From Acinetobacter populi (GTDB taxonomy: Bacteria > Pseudomonadota > Gammaproteobacteria > Pseudomonadales > Moraxellaceae), in the NCBI RefSeq assembly GCF_002174125.1, contig NZ_NEXX01000008.1, forward strand, positions 18,991-82,990: a DNA stretch of 64,000 nucleotides, given 5' to 3'. This document shows positions 1 through 9,377 of this stretch, one piece after another; the first letter of the stretch is position 1, and the number at the start of each line of letters is the position of its first letter. Under the pieces are notes generated by a model, which did no database searches, was not told where the DNA came from, and saw nothing but the letters and a program-made list of their open reading frames with translations. A program made the position numbers and the translations under genes.

Positions 1-790
1 CTGCAAGTCTATCGACAAAATAGACTGAGCGATGCTGACCACCAGTACAACCCAATGAAATCGTTACAAAATGGCGATGCCCCTGACTAAAAACCGGCAA
101 CCATTTATCCACAAATTGATAAATGTCCGCGTACATATCATTCACCATGGCATCGGCAGCCAAAAATTCCTTAATCTGCGGATCCAGACCAGTATAACGA
201 CGTAATTCATTAATCCAGTGTGGATTGACCAGATGTCTTAGGTCAAACACATAATCAGCATCAAGCGGAATACCATGTTTAAAGCCAAAAGACTGTAAAA
301 TCACGATGAGGTTATCACCCTGTCCTAATTTGACTGAGAGCGTGTGTTTTAACTCATGTACGGTTTTGCTGCTGGTATCAATAGTCAAGGTTGCACGGCG
401 ATAAACTGGATAAAGTAGCTGCTCCTCAACCCGAATACATTCGGTTAAAGATTCATACTTATTGGCAAGCGGATGTGGACGACGAGAAGATGCATAACGT
501 GAAACCAGTACTTCCTCACGAGCAGTGAGATAAACCACTTCAACTGCACCATGCCGTTCCAGTTCATTTAATACATCATCAATCGAGACCTGATCAATAT
601 TCAGGCTTCGAATATCAACACCAAGTGCTAGCAGCTCCATGGCGTTGTCATTACTCAGTTTTGCAACGATTTCCGGTACCAGTACCAGTGGCAGGTTATC
701 AATGATATAAAAACCCAAATCCTCAAGCACCTGTAAAGCCGAGGTTTTCCCCGAGCCAGAACGTCCTGCAACGACGAGAATTTTTTTCAT
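1..790 (-). CDS. rapZ: RapZ, RNase adapter / nucleotide-binding protein (3' end outside window)
   Basis: I translated this from the minus strand; the frame is open from the ATG at 788-790 to the window edge (about 263 codons, no stop reached). The N-terminus has a P-loop, GRSGSGKT, at residues 9-16. Further on come conserved RapZ stretches such as [17 protein letters not shown] and the near-C-terminal [10 protein letters not shown]. In enterobacteria RapZ binds the GlmZ small RNA and controls glucosamine-6-phosphate synthase. Whether it has that RNA partner in this organism is unknown. It follows panC by 30 bp and probably shares its transcript. The missing part should be only the last 20-30 residues, judging by a family length near 285. 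Confidence 0.9.
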   Translation of the reverse strand, partial: MKKILVVAGRSGSGKTSALQVLEDLGFYIIDNLPLVLVPEIVAKLSNDNAMELLALGVDIRSLNIDQVSIDDVLNELERHGAVEVVYLTAREEVLVSRYASSRRPHPLANKYESLTECIRVEEQLLYPVYRRATLTIDTSSKTVHELKHTLSVKLGQGDNLIVILQSFGFKHGIPLDADYVFDLRHLVNPHWINELRRYTGLDPQIKEFLAADAMVNDMYADIYQFVDKWLPVFSQGHRHFVTISLGCTGGQHRSVYFVDRLA

Positions 791-820
791 TTTGCTACCA
801 AACCGATGGTCAACGCTGTT

Positions 821-1666
821 TTAGTCAGAAAATTTTACCAGTAAATTGTCGATTAATCGTGTAGAACCTAATTTTGCTGCAATAAATAATACAATATCTT
901 GATCAAACTGTGTCACAGGCAATAAATCCGGTGTATATGCCTTGACATAATCCACCACAAAACCTGCATTAACCAATGTTAAATCAATCTGAGCCAAGAC
1001 CTGTTGCAAATCTGTATGTTGCTGTAATTGCTGCTGTGCAGTGGTTAATGCCTGATAAATCACGGGTGCAGTCTGACGTTGTTCGGCCGTCAAATATGCA
1101 TTACGTGAACTCAGTGCCAAACCGTCTTCTGCACGGGTAATCGGTACACCAACAATATCAATAGAGAAGTTTAAATCACGGGTCATGGCACGAATAATTG
1201 CCAGTTGTTGCCAGTCTTTTTGTCCAAAGAATGCAGTATTGGGTTGCACAATATTAAATAATTTGGTAACTACAGTCGCAACACCATCAAAATGTCCGGG
1301 ACGAGATTGACCACATAAAATATCAGTGATCCCGTGTACACTCACAGTGGTTTTTCGCTCATGATCACCATACATTTGTTGTATGGTTGGCGCAAATAAT
1401 ACATCACAACCGACATCTGCCAATAAATGGCTATCTGCTTCTAGTGTACGCGGATAATTGTCAAAATCTTCATTTGGACCAAACTGGATTGGATTAACAA
1501 AAATACTCACCACCACCAGATCGCATAGTTTCTTAGCTTCCCGCACCAGATTCAAATGTCCCTGATGCAAATTCCCCATGGTCGCCACAAAACCAATTGT
1601 TTTACGAGCTATACGTGCAGGCGCCAAAGCAGCATTTAAACCTTGTATTGTCGTTTCAGTCTTCAT
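821..1666 (-). CDS. panC: Pantothenate synthetase
   Basis: It condenses pantoate with beta-alanine using ATP, the last step of pantothenate (vitamin B5) synthesis, in the cytosol. The 281-residue length is normal. The class I synthetase-like nucleotide-binding signature MGNLHQGH lies at residues 30-37. The pantoate-binding region follows ([19 protein letters not shown]), then [10 protein letters not shown] and the KMSKS-like loop [10 protein letters not shown] near residue 185. It starts 2 bp after the panB stop codon, so the two pantothenate genes are almost certainly co-transcribed and translationally coupled. The order pcnB-folK-panB-panC is also familiar from other gammaproteobacteria. 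Confidence 0.97.
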   Translation of the reverse strand: MKTETTIQGLNAALAPARIARKTIGFVATMGNLHQGHLNLVREAKKLCDLVVVSIFVNPIQFGPNEDFDNYPRTLEADSHLLADVGCDVLFAPTIQQMYGDHERKTTVSVHGITDILCGQSRPGHFDGVATVVTKLFNIVQPNTAFFGQKDWQQLAIIRAMTRDLNFSIDIVGVPITRAEDGLALSSRNAYLTAEQRQTAPVIYQALTTAQQQLQQHTDLQQVLAQIDLTLVNAGFVVDYVKAYTPDLLPVTQFDQDIVLFIAAKLGSTRLIDNLLVKFSD

Positions 1667-1668
1667 TG

Positions 1669-2475
1669 TTATAGCTCAACTTGAAATGTATGTTCTTGGG
1701 CAGGAAATGTCTGATCCAATACCGCAGCATGATATGCCTTGATCGCATCTACAATAGCATGTTCCCCTGACTGTTCCTGCATGAAATTACGCACAAAACG
1801 CGCGACTTTACCAAAGGTCAATCCTAACATATCTTGTATGACAAGCACTTGACCATCGGTATCAACACCTGCCCCGATACCGATTACCGGCACACCGAAT
1901 CTTTCCGTGACTTCCTTGGCAAGCGCAGCAGGCACACATTCCAGTAAGAGTAAAGCTGCACCAGCTTCAACCACGGCCTGACAATCGGCCAGTAACTGAT
2001 CTGCAGCATGCCGGGTTCTGGCTTGTAACTTATAACCGCCAAACACATGAACCGACTGTGGCGTCAACCCCAAATGTACACATACAGGGACACCATTACG
2101 GGTCAATGCCTGTACTGTATCGACCAACCACGCACCACCTTCGATTTTCACCACATGCGCACCAGCCTGCATTACCTGTCTGGAATGCTGCAAGGCATCA
2201 TCCAATGTGGCATAACTCATAAAGGGTAAATCAGTCATGATCAAGGCATAGGAATTACTACGCGCCACAGCTCGGGTATGGTAAACCATATCTTCGACAC
2301 TGACAGGTAAAGTCGAATCGTGTCCCTGAATGGTCATTCCTAAAGAATCGCCAACCAGAATTGTATCAATTTCAGCCTGTTGTAATGCTTTGGCAAAACT
2401 TGCATCGTAACAAGTCAGACAAGAAAATTTGCGTCCTTCGCTTTTAAATTTTCTTAGATCTGTAAGACTAATCAT
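1669..2475 (-). CDS. panB: 3-methyl-2-oxobutanoate hydroxymethyltransferase
   Basis: It transfers a hydroxymethyl group from methylene-tetrahydrofolate to alpha-ketoisovalerate, giving ketopantoate, the first committed step toward pantothenate. The 268 residues cover the whole family fold. Visible motifs are the metal-binding VGDSLGM near residue 42 and the Asp of MTDLPFMSY near residue 81. The catalytic Glu lies in LLLECVP near residue 178, and [14 protein letters not shown] binds substrate. It sits between folK (63 bp upstream) and panC (2 bp downstream). Pairing with a folate gene makes biochemical sense because the C1 donor is a folate. Confidence 0.97.
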   Translation of the reverse strand: MISLTDLRKFKSEGRKFSCLTCYDASFAKALQQAEIDTILVGDSLGMTIQGHDSTLPVSVEDMVYHTRAVARSNSYALIMTDLPFMSYATLDDALQHSRQVMQAGAHVVKIEGGAWLVDTVQALTRNGVPVCVHLGLTPQSVHVFGGYKLQARTRHAADQLLADCQAVVEAGAALLLLECVPAALAKEVTERFGVPVIGIGAGVDTDGQVLVIQDMLGLTFGKVARFVRNFMQEQSGEHAIVDAIKAYHAAVLDQTFPAQEHTFQVEL

Positions 2476-2538
2476 GCAGCCTTCCTCTAAAATATGCCAG
2501 AAATGGCGATTTTGATTACGCAGTTTAAATACATTGTT

Positions 2539-3039
2539 TTAGATAGGGTCATACCAGTCTGATGCTGCAATCGCTTGTGCGCTGGCATGTTTGATGCAAT
2601 CCAGTTGCTTTAACACAATACCATTGACTTGCAAATCTGCCACCAGATCCAGTAAGGGTAAAATCACAAAATCCCGCTGCATCAATCCTGCATGGGGTAC
2701 AGTCAAACGTGGATGTTGAATATTTTGCGCATCATAAAGTAGCAAATCAAGATCTAAAGTACGCTCTCCCCAATGACGTAAGCGTACACGTCCCGAATCA
2801 TGTTCAATGCGTTGTAGTTCATCAAGTAATGACAAGGGTTCTAGCTGGGTTTGCAAAGAAACCACAGCATTTAGATAATCAGGCTGATCCTGTGGCCCCA
2901 TAGGGGGACTTGCATATAAGCGTGAAACCTTAACTGTCCCTAGTTTTTGCAATTGCCGAATCGCTTCCTGTAAAATTTTTCGACTGTCGCCCAGATTACT
3001 GCCCATACCAATGTAGCAGGTATGCATCATCTCAGTCAT
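2539..3039 (-). CDS. folK: 2-amino-4-hydroxy-6-hydroxymethyldihydropteridine pyrophosphokinase (HPPK)
   Basis: It moves pyrophosphate from ATP to 6-hydroxymethyl-dihydropterin in folate synthesis. The 166-residue protein has the HPPK hallmarks: YIGMGSNLGDS near residue 10, the substrate loop NAVVSLQT, and the signature RHWGERTLDLDLLLYD near residues 93-108 with the metal-binding D-x-D pair, followed by LTVPHAGLMQRDFVILPL. Its ATG overlaps the pcnB stop by 4 bases (ATGA), a standard arrangement for translational coupling. The pcnB-folK pairing is also found in enterobacteria. Confidence 0.96.
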   Translation of the reverse strand: MTEMMHTCYIGMGSNLGDSRKILQEAIRQLQKLGTVKVSRLYASPPMGPQDQPDYLNAVVSLQTQLEPLSLLDELQRIEHDSGRVRLRHWGERTLDLDLLLYDAQNIQHPRLTVPHAGLMQRDFVILPLLDLVADLQVNGIVLKQLDCIKHASAQAIAASDWYDPI

Positions 3040-4496
3040 TGCGTCGGCCCAAAAACCACATGAGACAAGTCACGTTGTACACGTCGACGCTTTAGAATCG
3101 GATGATCTGAAGTCACGCCAGAAGTCTGCTCCACAGCGTTAGCGACAGTTTTTTGCTGATTTGACTTTTGCGCCCGAGCTTCATTTTTCTGCTTGGCACG
3201 TCGTGCTGCACGCGTATTGACCTGAGTTTCCAAAACCAGTGGCACAAATGCTTCATTTTGCTCATCGGGTACTTTACGGCGATTTTTTTGTTGTTGACGT
3301 CGATAGTCAGCAATGGCTTTTTCTTTCTGATCGTTACCTAATTCCTGAAAACTTTCCCACCATTGCCCCATGCCTTGAGTGCTTTGATCACCAGATTGCT
3401 CACGCAATAACAAAAAGTCAAAACCTGCCCGAAAACGGGCATGATTGGCAAGCTGAACAATATGTTGCGGTTTTGGTGAGATCAGGCGAATCTGCATCTC
3501 CCACACTTCACGGATAAAAGTTTCGGCAAAACGCGGAATAATGGTACAGGTAGCCTGACGTTTTAATACATCAATCCCTGCCTGTGCCCGTGCTTCGGCT
3601 TCAATTACACCTTTACTGCGATAAAATTCGATACGTTCCAGATAAGGCTGCCATAACAGCACTGCATAAAAGAATGCAGAATTAATGCTTTTACCCTGTG
3701 CAATACGTTGATCGGTATTTTGTGCTGCGCGTTGAATCAGAGGAGTAATTTCAGGTTTCACATCGGCAAGTACCTGCTTCCAGATATTAAACTGGATAAG
3801 CATCGGCAATAATTTTTCCAGTTTACCCATGGAAAACATTTTTTGCGATTCATCATAGAGCCGATGTGGTGACACTTCGCGCAACTGTGCCGCACACTCT
3901 ACATTCCAGATATCCAGAATCGCCTGATCAATATTAAAGTTGAGCTTTGCCGCAAATCTCAAGGTACGCAGCATACGTACCGGATCTTCATCAAAACGTT
4001 GCTTGGCATCACCGAGTAAGCGTAATTTTTTACTTTTTATATCTTTATAAGCATCACAAAAATCCAGCACCACACCTTTGCGGGGCTGATAATATAATGT
4101 GTTGATACTGAAATCGCGGCGGGCAAAATCCTGTTCGATGGTGCCCCAATTGTTATCGCGCAACACCATACCTGTAACACTGGTTACAGCTTTTTTCGGT
4201 GGCGCACGAAAGGTGGCAACTTCAATCATTTCCCGGCCAGAATGTACATGTGCCAACTCAAAACGGCGTCCGATAATACGGCAACGTCGTCCAAATACCT
4301 GTTTAATCTGTGCAGGTGTTGCATTGGTCACTGCATCAAAATCTTTAGGATTTTCACCTAAAATCAAATCACGGACACCGCCGCCAACGATATATGCATC
4401 ATATCCTGCTTTGGTCAGGCTATCGATAATGTCTAATATTGAAGGTGGAAGTAAGGATATGGACAATCCACATTTTGAGGCACGCAAGGTTTGCAA
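3036..4496 (-). CDS. pcnB: Poly(A) polymerase I, non-ATG start
   Basis: It adds 3' poly(A) tails to RNA and so promotes decay. The nucleotidyltransferase motif GGGVRDLILG with the catalytic pair in KDFDAV (D52, D54) is followed by ARRDFSINTLYY, FDEDPVRMLRTLRFAAKL and a basic, disordered C-terminus rich in Lys, Arg and Gln. The first in-frame ATG lies far inside the catalytic core (in GREMIEVATF, about residue 109), and a TAG closes the frame upstream. The start must therefore be non-ATG. I chose the TTG at 4494-4496 because a GGAG lies 9 bases before it. E. coli pcnB also uses a weak non-ATG start. The exact start is uncertain by a few codons. Confidence 0.93.
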   Translation of the reverse strand: MQTLRASKCGLSISLLPPSILDIIDSLTKAGYDAYIVGGGVRDLILGENPKDFDAVTNATPAQIKQVFGRRCRIIGRRFELAHVHSGREMIEVATFRAPPKKAVTSVTGMVLRDNNWGTIEQDFARRDFSINTLYYQPRKGVVLDFCDAYKDIKSKKLRLLGDAKQRFDEDPVRMLRTLRFAAKLNFNIDQAILDIWNVECAAQLREVSPHRLYDESQKMFSMGKLEKLLPMLIQFNIWKQVLADVKPEITPLIQRAAQNTDQRIAQGKSINSAFFYAVLLWQPYLERIEFYRSKGVIEAEARAQAGIDVLKRQATCTIIPRFAETFIREVWEMQIRLISPKPQHIVQLANHARFRAGFDFLLLREQSGDQSTQGMGQWWESFQELGNDQKEKAIADYRRQQQKNRRKVPDEQNEAFVPLVLETQVNTRAARRAKQKNEARAQKSNQQKTVANAVEQTSGVTSDHPILKRRRVQRDLSHVVFGPTQ

Positions 4497-4597
4497 AGAA
4501 GCTGGCTCCAGGTTGGAATTTAGCTAAGAAAGAATGGCTTAATCATAGCTCTATCTGTGCTAAAGGGCAATTTGTTTATGCAATTTGACCATTCACA

Positions 4598-5056
4598 CTA
4601 GTCGCTTAATTGAATTCTGTCACGATTTTTCTCCAGTGTTTTCGGGCCAATTCCTTTTACATTTAAGACCTCATCCACTTTTTTAAATGCACCATGCTGG
4701 TTGCGATAATCAATAATTGCCTGGGCTTTTTTGCGTCCAATGCCTTCTAGTTTGGCAACGATTTCATCGCTTGAGGCAGTATTAATATTTAATTTTAGCT
4801 GTGTCCCCAACTGCTGTACTGTCACCGTTTTATCACTGCGTAAAGGCTGAACAGGTTGTACCTGAACCACCCTTGGCTGCAAGATAGCGACTGATCCCGC
4901 CTGTTTTAGCCGGTCATCATGCTGTTGCTGACGGGCTTTCCATGCCTCGAAATCACTATAACGACTATTATTATCTGCAAAACCATTTGCGCCATACCCC
5001 AAACCAAGCAATATACAGAGCAAATAATTAAGGATTCTGCCTATGTTTTTCATCAT
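4598..5056 (-). CDS. ComEA-like helix-hairpin-helix DNA-binding protein
   Basis: This small exported protein (152 residues) has an N-terminal hydrophobic segment ending near GFADNN, a low-complexity linker, and a C-terminal ComEA-type domain from about residue 88. The domain reads LNINTASSDEIVAKL, then GIGRKKAQAIIDYRNQHG and KGIGPKTLEK, that is two helix-hairpin-helix units. ComEA proteins bind incoming DNA in the periplasm during natural transformation, which suits a naturally competent Acinetobacter. The start overlaps the end of mazG by about 29 bases, so translation is probably coupled to mazG. Adjacent start codons give MMKN or MKN. A competence role is inferred from the domain. Confidence 0.85.
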   Translation of the reverse strand: MMKNIGRILNYLLCILLGLGYGANGFADNNSRYSDFEAWKARQQQHDDRLKQAGSVAILQPRVVQVQPVQPLRSDKTVTVQQLGTQLKLNINTASSDEIVAKLEGIGRKKAQAIIDYRNQHGAFKKVDEVLNVKGIGPKTLEKNRDRIQLSD

Positions 5057-5810
5057 TTTTAGCCTGATCCCACAAACGATCTAATTGCACCAGCTTACAT
5101 TGTTCCGGTGTAAGCCCCTGTTCTGCCAGTTTTTGTTCAATATAGGCAAAGCGTGTTCTAAATTTAGAAATGGTTGCCAATAAAGCCGAATCACAATCCT
5201 GATTGAGTTTACGTCCCACATTAATCAAAGAAAATAGGCAATCACCCAATTCCTCATGCATATTTTCCCGGTCATTGTTTTGAATCGCCTGCTGCAATTC
5301 CTGTAATTCTTCCTGTAATTTCTGCCAGGCACCATCGACATGATCCCAGTCAAAATTTAAGCTTGCTGCATAGTCCTGTAATTTTTGTGCTTGCGTAATA
5401 CTTGCCCCAAGCTTAATTTTATCCAGCTTACTGTTAAATTTTTCACCTCTGGCTGCTTTTTCCTGTTGTTTGATGTTTTGCCAAATGCGATTGACCTCCT
5501 GTTCGGTCAATGCGGAAAAATTTTCATCAAATACATGCGGATGGCGACGAATCAGTTTTTCTTTTAAAACCTCCACCACATCGTGAAAGTTAAATGCGTC
5601 CTGTTCGGCATACATCTGCGATTGAAAAACCACTTGTAATAACAAGTCTCCTAATTCTTCCTTGATATGTTGCACATCCCCTTCCCGGATTGCATCTTCG
5701 ACTTCATAGGCTTCTTCTATGGCATATCTGGTCAAACTTTGCGGGGTTTGTGCCCGATCCCACGGACACTCTGCCCGCAATTTTTGCATAATTTGTAATA
5801 ACTGCTGCAT
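5028..5810 (-). CDS. mazG: Nucleoside triphosphate pyrophosphohydrolase MazG
   Basis: It hydrolyses (d)NTPs to NMP and pyrophosphate. It is a house-cleaning enzyme also linked to lowering ppGpp, which is notable with relA about 3.5 kb away. The 260 residues contain two MazG domains. In the N-terminal one, LRAECPWDRAQT is followed by the metal-binding helix pair EEAYE (32-36) and EELGD (51-55). The second repeats the pattern around EELQELQQ and EELGDCLFSLIN. The gene is divergent from the SDR gene, with about 75 bp between the start codons, and overlaps the downstream ComEA-like gene. Confidence 0.95.
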   Translation of the reverse strand: MQQLLQIMQKLRAECPWDRAQTPQSLTRYAIEEAYEVEDAIREGDVQHIKEELGDLLLQVVFQSQMYAEQDAFNFHDVVEVLKEKLIRRHPHVFDENFSALTEQEVNRIWQNIKQQEKAARGEKFNSKLDKIKLGASITQAQKLQDYAASLNFDWDHVDGAWQKLQEELQELQQAIQNNDRENMHEELGDCLFSLINVGRKLNQDCDSALLATISKFRTRFAYIEQKLAEQGLTPEQCKLVQLDRLWDQAKNDEKHRQNP

Positions 5811-5884
5811 TTACATTCAACCTTTGACCATGATATAGGGTTATGCTAGGTCGATTTACATAAAAAGATCAAGTGAGATCACAC

Positions 5885-6655
5885 ATGACAAAACGGATTT
5901 TTATATCAGGTGCAGCACAAGGCATTGGTGCCGCAATTGCCCGCTTATTTTATCAAAAAGGTTATCGCGTAGGCATTTACGACATTCATCAGACAAAGGC
6001 GCATACACTTGCCAATGAACTGGGCGAAAATGCCAAAGCAGGCCATCTTGATGTCAGCGATTATCAACAATGGCAAACTGTATTACAGGACTTTGTAAAT
6101 TGGGCAGGTGGTCTGGACATTCTGGTGAATAATGCCGGAATCTTATATTCAGGTGATTTTGAAGCAACCGACATTGACCATCATCATCGTACCATTGATG
6201 TCAATGTGAAAGGTGTACTCAATGGTTGCCACGCTGCCTTGCCCTACTTAAAACAGCAAGCGCATGCACGCATTATCAATCTTTCATCCGCCTCGGCCAT
6301 TTATGGCCAACCTGATCTGGTGTCATATTCCAGTAGTAAATTTGCTGTCAGGGGGATTACGGAAGGGTTGGATATTGAATGGGCAAAATATGGTATTCGA
6401 GTTCTCGATGTCATGCCATTATTTGTGAATACGGATATGGTGAGCAATATGGATGCCGGAACAATTAAAAATATGGGCGTCCATCTACAGGCAGGTGATG
6501 TGGCTCAAGCCGTATGGCAAACTGCAACCAGTCAATGGCCATTGTTGGCAACGCATCATCCAGTCGGTTTCTCCACCCGACTAATGTTTCATTTAAGTCA
6601 GTTCAGCCCGCAATGTGTCAATCGTTGGGCAAATATATTTTTAAGCCGTAAATAA
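5885..6655 (+). CDS. Short-chain dehydrogenase/reductase (SDR), substrate unknown
   Basis: This is a classical SDR of 256 residues from the ATG at 5885; a GTG at 5873 would add four residues (MRSH). The cofactor loop SGAAQGIG follows the first strand. NNAG is present, as are the catalytic Ser (NLSSASAIYG) and the YxxxK motif in VSYSSSKFAV. An acidic Asp at the end of strand 2 (GIYDIHQ) suggests NAD(H) preference. The C-terminus ends with a short hydrophobic, basic tail. No neighbour hints at the substrate. It points toward relA, with the inverted-repeat element between the two stop codons. Confidence 0.88.
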   Translation: MTKRIFISGAAQGIGAAIARLFYQKGYRVGIYDIHQTKAHTLANELGENAKAGHLDVSDYQQWQTVLQDFVNWAGGLDILVNNAGILYSGDFEATDIDHHHRTIDVNVKGVLNGCHAALPYLKQQAHARIINLSSASAIYGQPDLVSYSSSKFAVRGITEGLDIEWAKYGIRVLDVMPLFVNTDMVSNMDAGTIKNMGVHLQAGDVAQAVWQTATSQWPLLATHHPVGFSTRLMFHLSQFSPQCVNRWANIFLSRK

Positions 6656-6687
6656 ATTAATTAGAAAAACTGTAAAGATAAAAACCA

Positions 6688-7014
6688 GATCACCCACGAA
6701 TATATCATCAGTTCGGTATAAAAGTATTGTTTTGTATAAATGAAATTAATTTCAATGAAAGAATCACGACGGAGTCTTACAAGATTAGGCATATTTTAGG
6801 ATTAACCTTCGGTTCGACCTACTTTTCTTTCGGGAAAAGTAGGCAAAACCATTTGTCCGCTGCAAACTCGGTCAAATACCGCTAAAGAACAAATTAATTG
6901 AAAAACATTATCTTACAAATAATTTGCTCACCTCGAACAAGCAGCGGACGTGGCTACGAAATCGACTACCTCTACTCATCTTATCCCGAACTCACGTTAA
7001 TATAGTGGGTGATC
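6688..7014. repeat. MITE-like element with terminal and nested inverted repeats
   Basis: This non-coding stretch fills the gap between two convergent genes. Its ends are perfect 10-bp inverted repeats (GATCACCCAC at 6688-6697, GTGGGTGATC at 7005-7014). Similarity continues inward imperfectly for roughly 25 more bases; each end has GTTCGG further in. Inside are two nested inverted repeats: CCTACTTTTC / GAAAAGTAGG (6818-6843, 6-nt loop) and GTCCGCTGC (6855-6863) / GCAGCGGAC (6941-6949). No transposase or credible ORF is present. The structure fits a miniature inverted-repeat or REP-like element. I could not identify a clear target-site duplication, and no second copy lies in this window. Confidence 0.6.
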
Positions 7015-7038
7015 ATCAATATGAAGCGTGATTAGGAT

Positions 7039-9351
7039 TTAACTACCCTGCACCAAACGTCTTGCACTAATAATACCGGGTTGTTGTTCCAGTCTTGCCA
7101 AGAGGCGGGACAACTGCGCCAATCCCTTGACTTCAATCAACAGTTTCATATTGGCAATGCCATCGTTGTCCGAAATGGTATTGACCTGACGAATATTGAC
7201 ATGATCGGCAAAAATCACCTGAGTCAGATCTTTTAGCAGACCACGACGATCATAAGCTTCAACCACAATCTGCACACTCTGACCACGAGTTGGTTGCATT
7301 TCCCAATCGGCTTCAACGGCACGCTCAGGCTCATTTTCAATCATGCGTAGATAATCTGGACATGCAATTTTATGGATACTCACCCCACGATTCAGGGTAA
7401 TATAGCCACCAATGCCTTCGCCATGTACAGGCTGACAGCATTTGGCAATGTGTAATTCCACATTATCCAGTCCATCAATTAGAATGCCATGTGCGGATAA
7501 GGTATGGCTGGCACGTGGATTTAATGCCGGCTTAAGCACCAGTTCCGGTTCATCTGCATCTAGATGCATCTGACGATTGACCTGATTCATCAGTTGATGC
7601 AGGCTAATATCACCGGCTACCAATCCAATTAAAATATCTTCCCCAGTTTTGGCATTGAATGTATTGCAATAATCATTCAGATCAATACTTTTGGGATGAA
7701 TCGCCAAACGTGTCAATTCCTTGTTGAGAATTTCACGCCCAATTTCCAGATTTTTACTGCGGTCCTGTTGTCTAAACCAGTGTCTGAGCTTATCTCTGGC
7801 TCTAGCCGTTTTGATATAACCTAATGAATGCACCAGCCAGTCACGATTTGGCTCACGATCCTTTTTGGTTAAAATTTCAACCTGCTCACCGGTTTTAAGT
7901 ACATAAGTCAGAGGTACATAGCGTTGATTTACCCGTGCTGCATAGCAGTGATTACCCACTTCGGTATGTACATGGTAGGCAAAATCCAGTGCGGTAGACC
8001 CCCGCGGTAACTCCTTGATATCCCCATCACGGCTAAATACATAAATCTTTTCAAATTCTTCAAAATCCTGTAAAGATTCAATGTTTTCGTGATCGTCCTC
8101 ATCCGAAGTATTGATCGGTTGTGCATCTTTACGTTCCTGATATAGCTCAAGCACAGAACGCAAGGAATGCAAGCGATGGTTAAAGGAATGATCTGTACGT
8201 TTCTCACCTTCTTTATAATTAAAATGAGAACATACTCCTAGCTCGGCTTCCTGATGCATATCTTTGGTACGGATCTGAATTTCCAGCGATTTATTTTCAG
8301 CAATCACTGCCGTATGCAAGGAACGGTAACCATTGGCTTTGGGATTAGTGATATAGTCATCAAACTGATGCGGAATATGATGCCATAATTGATGAACGAT
8401 ACCGAGCGAGTGATAACACTCCGGCACCGAATCCACCAGTATTCGTAGCGCACGAATATCATAGAGCTGATCAAAACTCAGATTCTTGCTACGCATTTTG
8501 CGATAAATCGAATAAATATGTTTTACCCGACCCGTAATCTCGGCATGAATATCATTTTTTTCCAGTTCGGTTTTGATTTCCTGAATCACCGTCTGGATAT
8601 AATGTTCACGCTCGGTACGCTTCTCATTGAGTAAAGTCGCAATTTCTTTATAGCGATCGGGTGAAAGATAACGAAAGGCGAGATCTTCCAGTTCCCATTT
8701 GAGCTGTGCAATACCCAAACGATGCGCCAGTGGTGCATAAATGGTTAAAATTTCCCGCGCCACCCGTTCCTGACGATCTTTTGGTGCATCATGCAATTGT
8801 CTTAGGACATACGTACGTTCGGCAAGTTTAATCAATACCACACGCACATCTTCAGTCACCGCAATCAGCATTTTATAGATGCCGGTGAGGTGCTCGCGCT
8901 GATTATTATTAAAATGATCTTCCAGATGCTTGTTCTGTTCAATCAGATCAGAGAGTTTCCCCATGGCCAAAGTACCCTTGACCAATTGGAACACCTGATG
9001 TCCAAAATCTTTTTCGACTTCTTCGAGTGTGGTCAGCCCCTCCCGCACACTTCGATATAATACCGCTGCAACCAGTGTTTCCTGATCAACATTTAGATGC
9101 GCGAGAATATCAGCCATACCAATTCCCATCGCAAAAGTATTGCTACGATGTTTTATGGTACTAATGATTTCATGTTCTAAAGCAAGATGACATGCTTGTT
9201 CTAATAAATCCAGATCTTGAAAATCATTATTATGTTTTAAACGATCCAGCCAAGCCACCAAATCTATCTGCGTTTCGGCGGCATGTTCCCCAGTCGTCAC
9301 TACAGAAAGCTGATTTAGTCTTCCTGGCAGTTCTTCCCGCACTGTGACCAT
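7039..9351 (-). CDS. relA: RelA, (p)ppGpp synthetase I
   Basis: This long RSH protein (770 residues) makes the stringent-response alarmone on starved ribosomes. In order it has a pseudo-hydrolase domain, the synthetase domain (YDIRALRILV near 303, then FDDYITNPKANGYRSLHTAV), TGS (about 443-505), the Cys/His-containing linker (AKCCQPVHGEGIGG) and a C-terminal ACT domain. The catalytic HD-x-x-ED of the hydrolase is replaced by YRSVREG at 99-105. The synthetase loop has FDD rather than the RxKD of bifunctional SpoT enzymes. Both mark a synthesis-only RelA. The upstream GGAGG supports this ATG. It precedes no other gene before the inverted-repeat element. Confidence 0.96.
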   Translation of the reverse strand: MVTVREELPGRLNQLSVVTTGEHAAETQIDLVAWLDRLKHNNDFQDLDLLEQACHLALEHEIISTIKHRSNTFAMGIGMADILAHLNVDQETLVAAVLYRSVREGLTTLEEVEKDFGHQVFQLVKGTLAMGKLSDLIEQNKHLEDHFNNNQREHLTGIYKMLIAVTEDVRVVLIKLAERTYVLRQLHDAPKDRQERVAREILTIYAPLAHRLGIAQLKWELEDLAFRYLSPDRYKEIATLLNEKRTEREHYIQTVIQEIKTELEKNDIHAEITGRVKHIYSIYRKMRSKNLSFDQLYDIRALRILVDSVPECYHSLGIVHQLWHHIPHQFDDYITNPKANGYRSLHTAVIAENKSLEIQIRTKDMHQEAELGVCSHFNYKEGEKRTDHSFNHRLHSLRSVLELYQERKDAQPINTSDEDDHENIESLQDFEEFEKIYVFSRDGDIKELPRGSTALDFAYHVHTEVGNHCYAARVNQRYVPLTYVLKTGEQVEILTKKDREPNRDWLVHSLGYIKTARARDKLRHWFRQQDRSKNLEIGREILNKELTRLAIHPKSIDLNDYCNTFNAKTGEDILIGLVAGDISLHQLMNQVNRQMHLDADEPELVLKPALNPRASHTLSAHGILIDGLDNVELHIAKCCQPVHGEGIGGYITLNRGVSIHKIACPDYLRMIENEPERAVEADWEMQPTRGQSVQIVVEAYDRRGLLKDLTQVIFADHVNIRQVNTISDNDGIANMKLLIEVKGLAQLSRLLARLEQQPGIISARRLVQGS

Positions 9352-9377
9352 ACCATCCTCCCTATCGTTATGCTCAA

